A stretch of DNA of 64,000 nucleotides, from positions 558,001-622,000 of the forward strand of contig NZ_JANFLS010000002.1 of assembly GCF_024385465.1 (NCBI RefSeq), written 5' to 3'. Below, piece after piece: positions 26,167 to 34,830 of this stretch. Origin of the DNA: Arthrobacter sp. zg-Y844. Its GTDB lineage: Bacteria; Actinomycetota; Actinomycetes; Actinomycetales; Micrococcaceae. The position numbers were made by a program, and so were the translations under genes. The first letter of the stretch is position 1; each line of letters begins with the position of its first letter. Below the pieces are notes generated by a model. It did no database searches, was not told the origin of the DNA, and saw only the letters and a list, made by a program, of their open reading frames with translations.

Positions 26167-27260
26167 GTGTACGCTCCGCTTCGTTTCGCTTCGCCGCGGA
26201 TCCACCGCAGCGTCATCCGGCAGATGATTTCCTTTTGGACCGCGGCCGTCCTGCCGTGCAGGTGGAAGCGGGTCGGAGAATCGTCGGCAGACAGGAATTG
26301 AACCGCTCCGTCACTGCGGCCCAGACTAATGCACAGACCGCGGAATCCGCTGTCGTGCCGCACTCCCGCCTTTCCTTCCAAAGCCCGGAGGATGTTTCCT
26401 GCCGCGTCGGCTCCCATCGGCAGGGCCGCCGCGCAGCACATCCGCAGGTAGTCGTAGAACGGTTCATCGATCACGGCCGCATCGCCGGCGCCGTAGATGC
26501 GGTCCTGGCCGCGTACCCGCAGGGTCGGTTCCAGGCTCAGCCGTCCGACGTCGTTCACCGGAAGTCCGCTGGCCGCGGCCAGGTCCGGTGCGCCGAAGCC
26601 GGCGCACCAGAGCACGACGTCGGCACCCAGGCCGGTGCGGACGTCACCGTCGGCACGCACCGGCGACCCGCTGCGCAGTTCCACTCCTGCCCGGCGCAGG
26701 CTCTTCTCCACGGACCGGCGGGTCCGGGTGGCCAGCCGCGGCGCCACGGGACCGGCGCTGTGCAGGCTCACCTGCAGGTGTCCGAAGGACCTGGCGGTCT
26801 CCGCGGCCGTCTCGACGGCGGTCAGCCCGCCGCCCACCACGGCGACGCGGGCGCCGGCGGGCAGCGCAGCCAAGTCGCCGCGTGCCGCCGCGGCACCGTC
26901 CAGCTGTTCGATCCTGAGGGCGCCGTCCGGTGCCGTCCCCGCTGCCGAACCCACGGCGTAGACCAGATAGTCGTAGCCCGTTTCTGCTCCCCCGGCCAGT
27001 TGAACCGTCCGCCGGTCCGGCCGGATCTCCACTGCTGCATCGGAGATCCGGCGCACGCCCGGATGCAGGATCGAATCGAAGCCGACGGTGGCGTCGGCAC
27101 GGGTTCCGGCAGTGTATTCATGCAACCGGATCCGCTCCACGAACCGGGGCTCGGGGGTAACCAGGACGACGTCGAGTCCCGGCCTCCCGTTGGCCGCCAG
27201 CCGGTTCGCCGCCATTACCCCTGCGTATCCCCCGCCCAGAATGACTGCTGTGGTGCCCAT
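26103..27260 (-). CDS. FAD-dependent oxidoreductase, NDH-2-like, partner of the ECF41 sigma factor
   Basis: A 385-residue pyridine nucleotide-disulphide oxidoreductase-type protein. The FAD-binding start VILGGGYAGVMAANRL and the central NAD(P)-binding VAVVGGGLTAVETAAE are both clear, and IYGAGDAA closes the FAD site. No redox-active Cys pair is seen, which fits type II NADH dehydrogenase-like enzymes. Substrate and acceptor are unknown. The gene comes first in an operon with sigJ and ends inside it (64-base overlap). A sequence matching the ECF41 promoter lies 55-81 bases upstream. The last 25 residues are Thr/Ala/Pro-rich and share their DNA with the sigJ start. Confidence 0.87.
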   Translation of the reverse strand: MGTTAVILGGGYAGVMAANRLAANGRPGLDVVLVTPEPRFVERIRLHEYTAGTRADATVGFDSILHPGVRRISDAAVEIRPDRRTVQLAGGAETGYDYLVYAVGSAAGTAPDGALRIEQLDGAAAARGDLAALPAGARVAVVGGGLTAVETAAETARSFGHLQVSLHSAGPVAPRLATRTRRSVEKSLRRAGVELRSGSPVRADGDVRTGLGADVVLWCAGFGAPDLAAASGLPVNDVGRLSLEPTLRVRGQDRIYGAGDAAVIDEPFYDYLRMCCAAALPMGADAAGNILRALEGKAGVRHDSGFRGLCISLGRSDGAVQFLSADDSPTRFHLHGRTAAVQKEIICRMTLRWIRGEAKRSGAYTWPTGPQTATTAAAPAPVTRS

Positions 27261-27314
27261 GAGTGCACTCCCTGCTTTCGCGTCTCATCCGGCTTCCGCG
27301 CCGGCTGAACATGG

Positions 27315-27341
27315 GACACCGCCCGGGGACGGTTTGTGACC
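27315..27341 (-). promoter_or_regulatory. predicted ECF41-dependent promoter
   Basis: On the minus strand GGTCACA (27341-27335), a 16-base spacer and TGTC (27318-27315) stand upstream of the oxidoreductase-sigJ operon. The published ECF41 target, as I recall it, is TGTCACA, 16 bases, CGTC, so this site differs by one base in each box with the spacing exact. Confidence 0.6.
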
Positions 27342-27354
27342 GGTTGCGGAGAAA

Positions 27355-27672
27355 TCAGTCGGGCCGGACGGGTGCCGTGCCCGCAATCTCCTGCAGGGCC
27401 AGCACATGGGCGTCGAAGCTGTTCCGGCCGGCCGGGGTGAGTGCCACCCAGGTGACGCGGCGGGCGTCCCGACGGGCCGGCGACGTCGTCTTTGCCAGGC
27501 GCACGTAGCCGGCCTCCGCGAGGATTTTCAGTTGCTTCGAGAGCGTGGCATCGGAAATTTCCAGGGTGTCCCGGAGGACGGCGAAGTCCATCTCCTCCAG
27601 CGGGCGCAGCAGCCCGCAGATCCGCAGCCGCGTCGGCGGATGCACAACCTCGTCAAACCGGGGTTCAGGCAT
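27355..27672 (-). CDS. winged-helix transcriptional regulator (ArsR/MarR-like)
   Basis: A 105-residue DNA-binding protein. The segment PTRLRICGLLRPLEEMDFAVLRD followed by ISDATLSKQLKILAEAGYV and the wing LAKTTSPARRDARRVTWVALTPAG form a winged helix of the type named DUF4364 or ArsR/MarR-like regulators. No sensor domain is left over. The ATG at 27672 overlaps the stop of the preceding membrane protein gene by eight bases, so the two are translated together. Such HTH plus small membrane protein pairs are common in actinomycetes; the target is unknown. Confidence 0.8.
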   Translation of the reverse strand: MPEPRFDEVVHPPTRLRICGLLRPLEEMDFAVLRDTLEISDATLSKQLKILAEAGYVRLAKTTSPARRDARRVTWVALTPAGRNSFDAHVLALQEIAGTAPVRPD

Positions 27673-28135
27673 GCGGAACCGCGCGGAGCTGGTCAACAGC
27701 GGCCCGGAACGCGACTCCGGCGAGCCCGTAAACCGCAGCGAACGCCGCAAGGCTGGTGATCATCACGGCCCAGCCGAGTCCCAGCGACACCAGGCCCAGA
27801 CTCACGGAAAAAAGAAACAGGCAGACCAGCGCCGCCAGGGCAATTGCGCCGTTCGCCCGCGCACCCAGCCTGCGGAACTTCAACCCGGTGTCACGGCGGA
27901 TCAAGTGCAGGATGACGAACAGCAGTCCCGCGAGCAGCCAGGGCCAGGACGGAGATTGATAGTCGGCTCCGGGCCGGGCATCCAGTGCCGCCGCCACCCA
28001 GCAGGCAGCCAGTGCACCGATGGCTGCCACCAGCGCACGGGGAGGTGTGACGCCTGCTGCCAGGGTGTCGCGGTCGGCGGTTAAGTCTCTGAGCCGGGCG
28101 GCAGCATCCTCTGCCGCACCAAAGTTATTTTCCAT
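27665..28135 (-). CDS. four-TM membrane protein paired with the winged-helix regulator
   Basis: A 156-residue protein: about 35 polar residues (MENNFGAAEDAAARLRDLTADRD) followed by roughly four hydrophobic segments in two pairs, separated by the basic loop HLIRRDTGLKFRRLGAR. It is an integral membrane protein of unknown function that always seems meant to be made with the regulator whose start it overlaps. The ATG at 28135 has no ribosome binding site but lies seven bases after a good -10 box, so its mRNA should be leaderless. The open frame extends further upstream, but that part runs antisense-like through another gene frame and is rejected. Confidence 0.75.
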   Translation of the reverse strand: MENNFGAAEDAAARLRDLTADRDTLAAGVTPPRALVAAIGALAACWVAAALDARPGADYQSPSWPWLLAGLLFVILHLIRRDTGLKFRRLGARANGAIALAALVCLFLFSVSLGLVSLGLGWAVMITSLAAFAAVYGLAGVAFRAAVDQLRAVPHA

Positions 28136-28142
28136 GATGGAA

Positions 28143-28171
28143 AGAGTATTGGCCGGCAACCCCGGCGTCAA
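28143..28171 (-). promoter_or_regulatory. promoter giving a leaderless mRNA for the 27665-28135 gene
   Basis: On the minus strand TTGACG (28171-28166), a 17-base spacer and TACTCT (28148-28143) end seven bases before the ATG at 28135, so transcription should start at or next to the A of the start codon. Confidence 0.65.
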
Positions 28172-28185
28172 TGTTGCGGGAGAGG

Positions 28186-28902
28186 TTACGGCAAGGGTTC
28201 GTGTGCCGGCTTCGAAGGCGGGGCCGGCGGGTGGTACAGCCCGGCGTACTCCTCCAGCGTGATGTTGGCGTCGTGGATCTTCAGGGCTGCATCGGGGCCC
28301 AGGTAACGAAGGTGCCACGGCTCGTAGGCGTAGCCGGTAATGGTCTCGGCACCTGCGGGATAGCGGATGATAAAGCCGTACCGGTGGGCGTTCGCAGCGG
28401 CCCACGCCCCTGCGCCGGTCCCCTCGAAGCAGGCCTGCAGCGAGCACGCGCCGTCGGCAGCACCGATGTCCACGGCCAGCCCTGTCTGGTGTTCACTGTG
28501 GCCGGGCCGTGCCGAAATCGATTCCGCCAGCGCGGAGCCGTAGCGCCCGGTGTAGGCATCATGCAGCCGGGCCTGCGCTTCGGCGGTCCGGAAACCGCTC
28601 ACGGCATCAATCACCACGCCGGCGGCCGCGGCGTCGTTCTTCATCTGGACGAACGCGTCCGCTGCTTCCCGGCGCAACGGAACACCACCGGCGTCAACCA
28701 CGTCCTGTGGTGCATAGCCGGGGTCACCGAGCGGGCGCTCCTTGTTCACGACCACTGAGACGCTGCCGGGAGAATCGAAATCCTGTCCGGGCGGCGCCGT
28801 GAAGGCGGACACCGGCTGGTCCACGGAAAAGAGGTAGGCCAGCAGTCCGAGGCACACGCAACCGAGGATAGCGATGTGCGTGGTGATGTGCTGGCGCGGC
28901 AT
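28186..28902 (-). CDS. VanY-type D-alanyl-D-alanine carboxypeptidase (M15)
   Basis: A 238-residue zinc peptidase that trims the terminal D-Ala from cell-wall peptides. A single amino-terminal hydrophobic segment (HIAILGCVCLGLLAYLF) should anchor it in the membrane or serve as signal peptide, with the catalytic part outside. The M15 motifs are SGFRTAEAQARLH, the zinc site SARPGHSEHQTGLAVDIG (His and Asp ligands) and EPWHLRYLG with the catalytic Glu and third ligand His. The ATG at 28902 follows GGGGAGGG. It is divergent from an MFS carrier gene. No VanA/H/X genes are near, so it is a housekeeping carboxypeptidase rather than part of vancomycin resistance. Confidence 0.87.
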   Translation of the reverse strand: MPRQHITTHIAILGCVCLGLLAYLFSVDQPVSAFTAPPGQDFDSPGSVSVVVNKERPLGDPGYAPQDVVDAGGVPLRREAADAFVQMKNDAAAAGVVIDAVSGFRTAEAQARLHDAYTGRYGSALAESISARPGHSEHQTGLAVDIGAADGACSLQACFEGTGAGAWAAANAHRYGFIIRYPAGAETITGYAYEPWHLRYLGPDAALKIHDANITLEEYAGLYHPPAPPSKPAHEPLP

Positions 28903-29032
28903 TGTCTTTCCCTCCCCTTCCACTTTCCCATAGCGGCGGCCGGTCCGGGAGGATCGACGCGTACGTTCGACACATCGCCTCCGGTCAAGCACAGTCGGCG
29001 GAAAATGCCAGAAAACGCGGCATCGACAAACC

Positions 29033-30373
29033 TTGTTTCCCCTAAAACCTAACGGTAAATTTAGGCGGCCGCTTCCATTTCCGTACCGCAGCGCCGAAGG
29101 GACCATCATCAGCGACGCCCAGAAAAACAGCTCCACATTGTCCGCGCTTTGGACAATCCAAGCCCTTCTCGCAATAGTCGGTTCCGCCTCCTCGCTCGCC
29201 GTTTCCCTGGTTCTTTTTGAAAATTCCGCCAGTGCAGCGATCCTTGCCGTTTCCACGTTCCTGGGTGCGGCAGCCGCCATCTACCTGGCGCCGTTGATCG
29301 GCGGGCTGACTGACCTCTTTTCCCGCCGTACCGCCATCTGCGCGGTCAACATCACCAATGCCGGCGCCATGGCGGCCATGGCCTGGGCAACCCTCATCCA
29401 CAGCACGGCCCTGATGCTCGTTTTCGTTTTTGCCACAGCCGTCTGTTCCACCGCCTTGGCCCTGACCCTGCAGGCCTCTGTGCGGGTGCTGCGTTCAGAG
29501 AAGGACCTCACCAAGGTCAACGGCATGCTCGGACTCATTGATTCGGCACCGGTGCTGCTCGGTCCGGTGCTGGGTGCTGTCCTGTATTCGCTCGGGATGC
29601 CCGTCGCGGTGTTTCTGGCCGATGCAGTCTTGAGCGTTGCGGGCGCGGCGCTGGTACTGCTGCTCGCCTGGCCGGCGGAGGAAGCCCGGGCACGCAATGT
29701 GCAGTATTTCGGCGGCAATGTGAAAGCCGGTTTCCGGTTCATCAATGAGCGCCGTGATTTACTGCGCCTCCAACTCGCCTTTGCGGTCTACAACTTTGCC
29801 GGCGGCCTCTGTGTGCCGGTGGTAATTGTTTTTATCCTCTCCTTCCCGGGCACCGGGACCCCGGAATGGAATCTTTCGGCAAGCAATATCGCCAGTGGCC
29901 TGGGGCTGATGGCCGGCGCTGCCCTGGTCGCGCGGTTCGGCACTTCGGTCTCCCGGACCAACCTCGTGTGCGGCTCAACGTTTCTGGGGTCGCTGTTCGG
30001 CCGCGCGCTGGTCGTGGCCGCGCCCACCCTCTGGCTGGTCATTCCGGGGATGTTTCTCCGGAATGCGATGGTGCAGGCCACCAATGCCCCGCTGTCGGCG
30101 CTGTGGCAGGAACGGACACCGGTTCAGATCCAGGGCATCGTCTTCGGCTGCCGGCGGCTGCTCGGCCAGGGCCTCTTCCCGGTGGCAGTCCTGCTGGGCG
30201 GCGTGCTGGTGGATGTGCTGGCCACCGTGGACGGCATGAACCAGCTCAGTGCCGCCAAGACGGTGCTCATGATTGGCGGAGCACTTGAAATTGCCTGCAT
30301 TGCGTACATTCGCTTTTCCCGGACGAGCAGGGTCTTCGAACCGGTGGAGGTCCCGCAGCCCACGGCTGCGTGA
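29033..30373 (+). CDS. MFS transporter, 12-TM, DHA3-like
   Basis: A 446-residue major facilitator protein with about 12 hydrophobic segments. The order and motifs (a loop LIGGLTDLFSRRTAICAVN between helices 2 and 3, and a central charged loop ending GFRFINERRDLLRLQ) match the DHA3 group that includes macrolide efflux MefA-like carriers. The substrate is unknown. The start is uncertain: TTG at 29033 has no ribosome binding site and no ATG or GTG is available before helix 1, so a non-standard or leaderless start is possible. A CCTAAA/TTTAGG inverted repeat (29041-29065) lies just inside this start, which suggests it may really belong to the leader. Confidence 0.75.
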   Translation: MFPLKPNGKFRRPLPFPYRSAEGTIISDAQKNSSTLSALWTIQALLAIVGSASSLAVSLVLFENSASAAILAVSTFLGAAAAIYLAPLIGGLTDLFSRRTAICAVNITNAGAMAAMAWATLIHSTALMLVFVFATAVCSTALALTLQASVRVLRSEKDLTKVNGMLGLIDSAPVLLGPVLGAVLYSLGMPVAVFLADAVLSVAGAALVLLLAWPAEEARARNVQYFGGNVKAGFRFINERRDLLRLQLAFAVYNFAGGLCVPVVIVFILSFPGTGTPEWNLSASNIASGLGLMAGAALVARFGTSVSRTNLVCGSTFLGSLFGRALVVAAPTLWLVIPGMFLRNAMVQATNAPLSALWQERTPVQIQGIVFGCRRLLGQGLFPVAVLLGGVLVDVLATVDGMNQLSAAKTVLMIGGALEIACIAYIRFSRTSRVFEPVEVPQPTAA

Positions 30374-30388
30374 GGTTCGCTTAAACCG

Positions 30389-30419
30389 CCAGGGGCCGCT
30401 GCAGCGCAGCGGCCCCTGG
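30389..30419. terminator. bidirectional terminator between MFS gene and duplicated exporter gene
   Basis: Perfect 14-bp inverted repeat (30389-30402 and 30406-30419) with a 3-base loop between two convergent genes, 15 bases after one stop and 17 after the other. Confidence 0.8.
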
Positions 30420-30436
30420 TGTACTTCCGACGCGGG

Positions 30437-32590
30437 TCAGACGCCTACGGGAACCCGTTCCTGCTCAGCCGGGACACCGGCGTCGACAGGGTGCCCCTCG
30501 GTGCGCGGCGGCTTGAAGTGGTCGATGACAGCCACTACGGCCAGCGAGGCCGCACCCCAGATGCCGAGGGTCAGCAGGTGGGACCAGACGGTATCCGAGC
30601 CGAAGTACAGGATCGAGCGGATTGACTCGACGGCGGCCGGCATCGGCAGCACCTCGTGGAGGAAACGGAAGATTTCCGGTTCCATGTAGATGGACATCGC
30701 TGCTCCGGAGGCCGGTACGCCGAGGAACATCAGGATGCCGATCGTCGGGAGGATTGCAAGCATCCCCATGAACCGTTCGAAGACCGTGGTGAACATGGCG
30801 ACGCAGAAGATGGCCACGGCGCCGGCTCCCCAGAGCGGCAGGAAGTGCCCGTCGATCGCCCCGACGAAGACGTCGGCAATGACCCAGAGGAAGGCCGACA
30901 TCCCGACGGCCCAGGCCGCAACGATGGGGAGCAGCATGCGCAGCGGGCGGCTGGCCGGAGCCGCCGTCGAGCCGACCACGATGATCATGAACCCGGCCAT
31001 GATCCAGCCCATGGCCAGGTACATGGTGGCCATGCCCATGGAGTCGGAATCCTTCAGCGGGGCAACATTGTCGTGTGCCATTTCCATTTGCTGTCCCGCG
31101 GAAACCTGGCCGAACACCGAGGTGAGGACCTGCTGCTGGCTCATGCCGCCGGCCTCGTTGGTGATGAGCGTGGCACTGGGGCTCTCGGCCGACGGCAGCA
31201 CGTACGCGCCGACGACGGTACGGTCCCGGACCTGGTCGCGGGCGTCGTCGGCGTTATCCATCGGGCGCAGGTCAAAGAGCCCGGACATGTTTTCGTCGAG
31301 TCCGGATACTGCCTGCTCCGCCTGTTCCGCGGTGGACCCGACGACGGCGACGGGCATGTCCCGCGGTGTCGGCTCGTACATTGCGCCCAGCATGAACGAG
31401 AGCATCATCGTGACCATGGCCAGCGGGAAGAAGGCCAGGGTGCCGTAGCGCCAGCGGCGGGTCTTCGGGCGCGGCCCGCCGTGCAGCGAGGCGACGTTGA
31501 TTGCCGGCGGAGCCGCGTTCGGCTTGCGGCGGCGCTTGACTGCATCGAGGACGAGGGTGAGCAGCAGGGCCGCCACCGCCCCGATCACGAGCACCAGCAG
31601 GTGGGGACCGGCGCCGTTGCCGTCGAAGTACAGGAACGAACGCAGCGATTCACCGGTGGCGGCCGCGGGCAGGAAGCTGTGGAGGTACGGATAGAGACCC
31701 GGCATGGTGTGGACGGACATGCTCATGTTGGAGGCGGGAACGCCCAGCACCATCAGGAACAGCATGCCGGCAAGGACGGCCATCGGGCCGAGGATCCGGG
31801 TGAGGAACAACTGGACGCTGCCGACGGCGAAGACCGTCAGCCAGGAGATCCCCAGCACGGCGGCGGAGTGTCCCTCGACGACGCCGAGCATCGGACCCGT
31901 CACGGCCCAGACGAGTCCGGCAATCAGTGCGGCCCAGCCGGCAAGCAGGGGAACGAAGCGGCGGAAGCGAAGCAATTCGGGTGAGTTGGAAAGGACCAGG
32001 CTCAATGGCATGTAACCGGCCAGCATCAGGGCCGTGGTCAGGAACATTGCACCCAGCCCGGCCATGTCATGGTCCGGCAGCGGGGCGAGGTCCTCGGCCT
32101 GCAGGGCCAGACCCTGTCCGAGGACCTGCGGGGCCAGCAGTGCCGTGACGGTGCTGGACTGCGAGGCGCCGGCAGCACTTGCGGTATAGACCGAGGCGGT
32201 GCCCTCATTCAGCGACACTGCGCCCGAGACTTCACGGTCCAGGACCAGCTGGCGCGCTTCGGCGTCGGATCCCACCACTCGGACGTCGACGGCGTCGGGA
32301 TCAGCGGCTTCCAGCGCGTCTGCGAAGCGGTCCGCCTGCGGGCCGGAACCCGTGACCGCAATCGGCATGTCGTTCGGCGTAGGCGCGTGCATGGCGGCGA
32401 GGTAGCCGCCCACCAGCATGGAAACCATCAGCAGAGGCATCAGGAACATGGCGACATAACGGCCGATCTTCTCGGCCTTTGCCCGCTTGGCCGCGGCAAG
32501 GGCCTCGGCGTCCGACGACGGCGCCGGGGTTTCTCCTGCTGGGTCCGTATCCGGCGGAGAACCTGGGGATGTCGGGGAAATACTGGTCAA
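30437..32590 (-). CDS. twelve-TM membrane protein made of two fused YhgE/ABC-2-like modules
   Basis: A 717-residue membrane protein built from two homologous halves, about residues 41-355 and 380-695. Each half has one membrane helix, an outside domain of about 110 residues, then five helices. Matching landmarks are PTPNDMPIAVTG and PTPRDMPVAVVG after the first helix, LGVPAS in helix 5 of both, and LPAAATGESLRSFLYF and LPMPAAVESIRSILYF before the last helix. The layout is that of YhgE/Pip or DUF3533-like proteins distantly related to ABC-2 permeases; no ATPase is nearby. The TTG at 32590 is chosen because GGAG lies before it and the upstream frame crosses the operator. A TetR gene lies divergent. 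Confidence 0.75.
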   Translation of the reverse strand: MTSISPTSPGSPPDTDPAGETPAPSSDAEALAAAKRAKAEKIGRYVAMFLMPLLMVSMLVGGYLAAMHAPTPNDMPIAVTGSGPQADRFADALEAADPDAVDVRVVGSDAEARQLVLDREVSGAVSLNEGTASVYTASAAGASQSSTVTALLAPQVLGQGLALQAEDLAPLPDHDMAGLGAMFLTTALMLAGYMPLSLVLSNSPELLRFRRFVPLLAGWAALIAGLVWAVTGPMLGVVEGHSAAVLGISWLTVFAVGSVQLFLTRILGPMAVLAGMLFLMVLGVPASNMSMSVHTMPGLYPYLHSFLPAAATGESLRSFLYFDGNGAGPHLLVLVIGAVAALLLTLVLDAVKRRRKPNAAPPAINVASLHGGPRPKTRRWRYGTLAFFPLAMVTMMLSFMLGAMYEPTPRDMPVAVVGSTAEQAEQAVSGLDENMSGLFDLRPMDNADDARDQVRDRTVVGAYVLPSAESPSATLITNEAGGMSQQQVLTSVFGQVSAGQQMEMAHDNVAPLKDSDSMGMATMYLAMGWIMAGFMIIVVGSTAAPASRPLRMLLPIVAAWAVGMSAFLWVIADVFVGAIDGHFLPLWGAGAVAIFCVAMFTTVFERFMGMLAILPTIGILMFLGVPASGAAMSIYMEPEIFRFLHEVLPMPAAVESIRSILYFGSDTVWSHLLTLGIWGAASLAVVAVIDHFKPPRTEGHPVDAGVPAEQERVPVGV

Positions 32591-32684
32591 GGACGTGCTC
32601 CTGTAGCTGAATTCAAGGGTGATGGTGCGAAGTGCGCGTCGACGCGATAGTCGACGCGGGGTCTGTGGGACCGACTCGTCAAAA

Positions 32685-32702
32685 TTACGCCATGTGGCGT
32701 AA
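32685..32702. promoter_or_regulatory. 18-bp TetR operator in the divergent promoter
   Basis: TTACGCC-ATGT-GGCGTAA is a perfect inverted repeat with 7-bp arms, between the duplicated membrane protein gene and the TetR gene. It is the obvious binding site for that TetR and would repress both genes. Confidence 0.75.
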
Positions 32703-32745
32703 ATTGGGTAATTGAAGCAGCAGCAACGCCAGGACGAGGACATAT

Positions 32746-33408
32746 ATGGGACAGCACGGCGACAAGGCACGCGGAACCCTGCTCGATGCTGCCGAGGAGC
32801 TTTTTGCCCGGCACGGCATCGACGCCGTGTCCAACCGGCGGATCGCAGAGCACGCGGGAACCGCAAACCACTCCGCCGTCGCCTACCACTTCGGGGGGCG
32901 CGATGAACTGCTCGAGGCGTTGATCACCCGCCATCTCGAAGACACCCACCGCCGCCGTGCGGTGCTCCTGGAACAACTGGACGACGCCGCGGGGCTCCAC
33001 GATTTGCTGGCCTGCCTGATCCTGCCGTGGGTGGACCACTTGGCGTCACTGCCCGTGCCGAGCTGGCGGGCGCGTTTCCTGCACCAGATGCGTGCGGTGC
33101 CCTCCATGGAATCCGTGCTTCAGCGGTCGGCCGTGGCCAACCCAGTCACCGAGGACTTGATCAGCCGGACCCAGGCCGCCGTCGGCGACCTCGCTCCCAC
33201 CGTCCTGCACGGCCGTTCGTGGATCCTGGGCAACATGACCATCGGGGTCTGCGCGGAGTACGAGGCACGCATCCAAGACGGAGCCGAGACCCCGAACTGG
33301 ACCGGGGTGGGCTACTTCCTGATCGATTCCTGCGCCGGGATGCTGTCCGCCCCGGTGACGCACCCCGGTGACTTCCTTCCGCAGCCCTCCCCGGTCTATC
33401 TGCTCTAG
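32746..33408 (+). CDS. TetR family regulator of the duplicated exporter
   Basis: A 220-residue TetR repressor. The helix-turn-helix is ARHGIDAVSNRRIAEHAG to SAVAYHFGGRDELLEAL (about residues 21-62); the longer form of the linker and the large ligand domain fit the TetR_C group with a second conserved region. It starts at an ATG with GAGGA upstream, 44 bases from a perfect 18-bp palindrome that lies in the divergent promoter. It therefore probably represses itself and the membrane protein gene at 30437-32590, and perhaps the paralogue at 33433-34830 whose 3' end is convergent 24 bases away. The ligand is unknown. Confidence 0.87.
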   Translation: MGQHGDKARGTLLDAAEELFARHGIDAVSNRRIAEHAGTANHSAVAYHFGGRDELLEALITRHLEDTHRRRAVLLEQLDDAAGLHDLLACLILPWVDHLASLPVPSWRARFLHQMRAVPSMESVLQRSAVANPVTEDLISRTQAAVGDLAPTVLHGRSWILGNMTIGVCAEYEARIQDGAETPNWTGVGYFLIDSCAGMLSAPVTHPGDFLPQPSPVYLL

Positions 33409-33432
33409 GCCTACCTGCTCCAGGACTGCCCG

Positions 33433-34830
33433 TCAGGGCGTCGGGACCAGCTCTGCCCGGCGTCGGCCGAACATCCGGTCATAAAGGACCGAGAAGATCA
33501 TGGCGACCGCAACGGCTATCAGGATGAGAATGAGCATGCCGATAATCCCGCTCTGCAGGCCCGCGTCACCTTCGGCGTCGAAATACAGCACCGCGCGGTT
33601 GGCCATGGTCATCTGGTACAGCGGCTCGCCCCGGGCGATGAACGTGAAGAACCCCGGCAGAGCCTCCAGCGGCACCACTCCGGTCGCAGCAGGCAGGCCC
33701 ATAAACACCACGTAGATCAGCGAGAGCACCATGCCGATGCTGCCGAACAGGGTGATCAGCGCCGTGGTGACCGCCGATACCGTGACGATGGACAGCCAGG
33801 TCGTGAGGAAGAACCAGCCGCCGTGCGGAATCGGCATCCCGACGGCGGACGCCACCCACATCATCAGCCCAGCCGTCGGCAGCGCACCCAGGACGACGAT
33901 GCCCCACTTGATCAGGTAGGTTTTCCACCGGGCGGGCTGCACCCTCGGCCCCAGGGCAAACCGCGGACCCATTTCGACCGGCGCCACTCCGAGCCGCGAA
34001 TCGACCAGGAAGTGGATGGCCACGGAACCACTGACCCCCACCACCATCAGCAGCACGGAGTAGAAGAACGCACCCATGCCAAGGGCGGAACCTTCCGGCG
34101 GGGTTTCATAGGCGGTGGTGGTGACAGCAATCGGAGCCCGGAGCAGGTCCGTTGATGTGCCGTCCACGGTTGGTGCCACCTGCTCCTGCACCTGTGCCGG
34201 CAGGCCCAGCTCCCCCAGCTCGCGCTGCTGTTCGGCCCGCGCCGCGGCCTGGGCTTCCTCTGCGGCGGAGGTCAGCTGCTCCCCCAGTCCCGTGTTGGCC
34301 TGTTCGAGCGCCGGGTCGACGGCGGCAGTCCCCAGGGTGCTCGCCAGTGGCCCGGCCAGCGGATTTGTGTAGACGGTGATGGACGGCCGCGTAACTTCCG
34401 TGTCCGTCAATGCGCCGCTCACCAGTCCCAGGGCGTCGGCCGAAAAGGACTCGGGAATGACGACGGCGCCGTGGATCTGCCCCTTGCGCAGCTGGTCCTG
34501 TGCCTCGTCCCACGACAGGACGCGCAGATCGATTTCGTCGTTTTGCGCGAAGCCCTGCTGCATCTGGTCCGTGATGTTCTGCCCGAGGTTCTCCGGGCTG
34601 CCGCCGTCCGGCGGCGTCGCGCCCCTGTCCTGGTTGACCACGGCCAGCGGAAAGTGCTTGAGGTGGTCCCCCGGGCTGCCGAGGCCGCCGATGTACAGGG
34701 CAGTGCCGGCACCGCCCAGCAGCAGAAGAACCAGCAGCGGCAGGAGCCAGAACCGGGGGGACCAATACGAGTGCCCGTTGTGCCCGCGTCCCTGGGGCCG
34801 GGAATCGGATTCCATCGCATGTGCCGACAT
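33433..34830 (-). CDS. six-TM YhgE/ABC-2-like membrane protein (single module)
   Basis: A 465-residue membrane protein with the same plan as one half of the protein at 30437-32590, but with a larger outside domain. It has one helix (about residues 24-50), an extracytoplasmic region of about 220 residues with an Ala/Gln/Glu-rich coiled-coil-like stretch, then five helices. The start of the outside domain, HFPLAVVNQDRGA, is the typical YhgE/Pip motif, and a VPLEALPGFF segment precedes the last helices. Such proteins are thought to be transport or phage-receptor proteins. The ATG at 34830 follows GGGAGG by seven bases. Its operator, if any, was not found. Confidence 0.78.
   Translation of the reverse strand: MSAHAMESDSRPQGRGHNGHSYWSPRFWLLPLLVLLLLGGAGTALYIGGLGSPGDHLKHFPLAVVNQDRGATPPDGGSPENLGQNITDQMQQGFAQNDEIDLRVLSWDEAQDQLRKGQIHGAVVIPESFSADALGLVSGALTDTEVTRPSITVYTNPLAGPLASTLGTAAVDPALEQANTGLGEQLTSAAEEAQAAARAEQQRELGELGLPAQVQEQVAPTVDGTSTDLLRAPIAVTTTAYETPPEGSALGMGAFFYSVLLMVVGVSGSVAIHFLVDSRLGVAPVEMGPRFALGPRVQPARWKTYLIKWGIVVLGALPTAGLMMWVASAVGMPIPHGGWFFLTTWLSIVTVSAVTTALITLFGSIGMVLSLIYVVFMGLPAATGVVPLEALPGFFTFIARGEPLYQMTMANRAVLYFDAEGDAGLQSGIIGMLILILIAVAVAMIFSVLYDRMFGRRRAELVPTP

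Noticed and set aside
28186-28902. VanY-like gene as part of a glycopeptide resistance cluster
   Set aside because: No ligase, VanX, VanH or two-component genes nearby; the family is also a common housekeeping carboxypeptidase.
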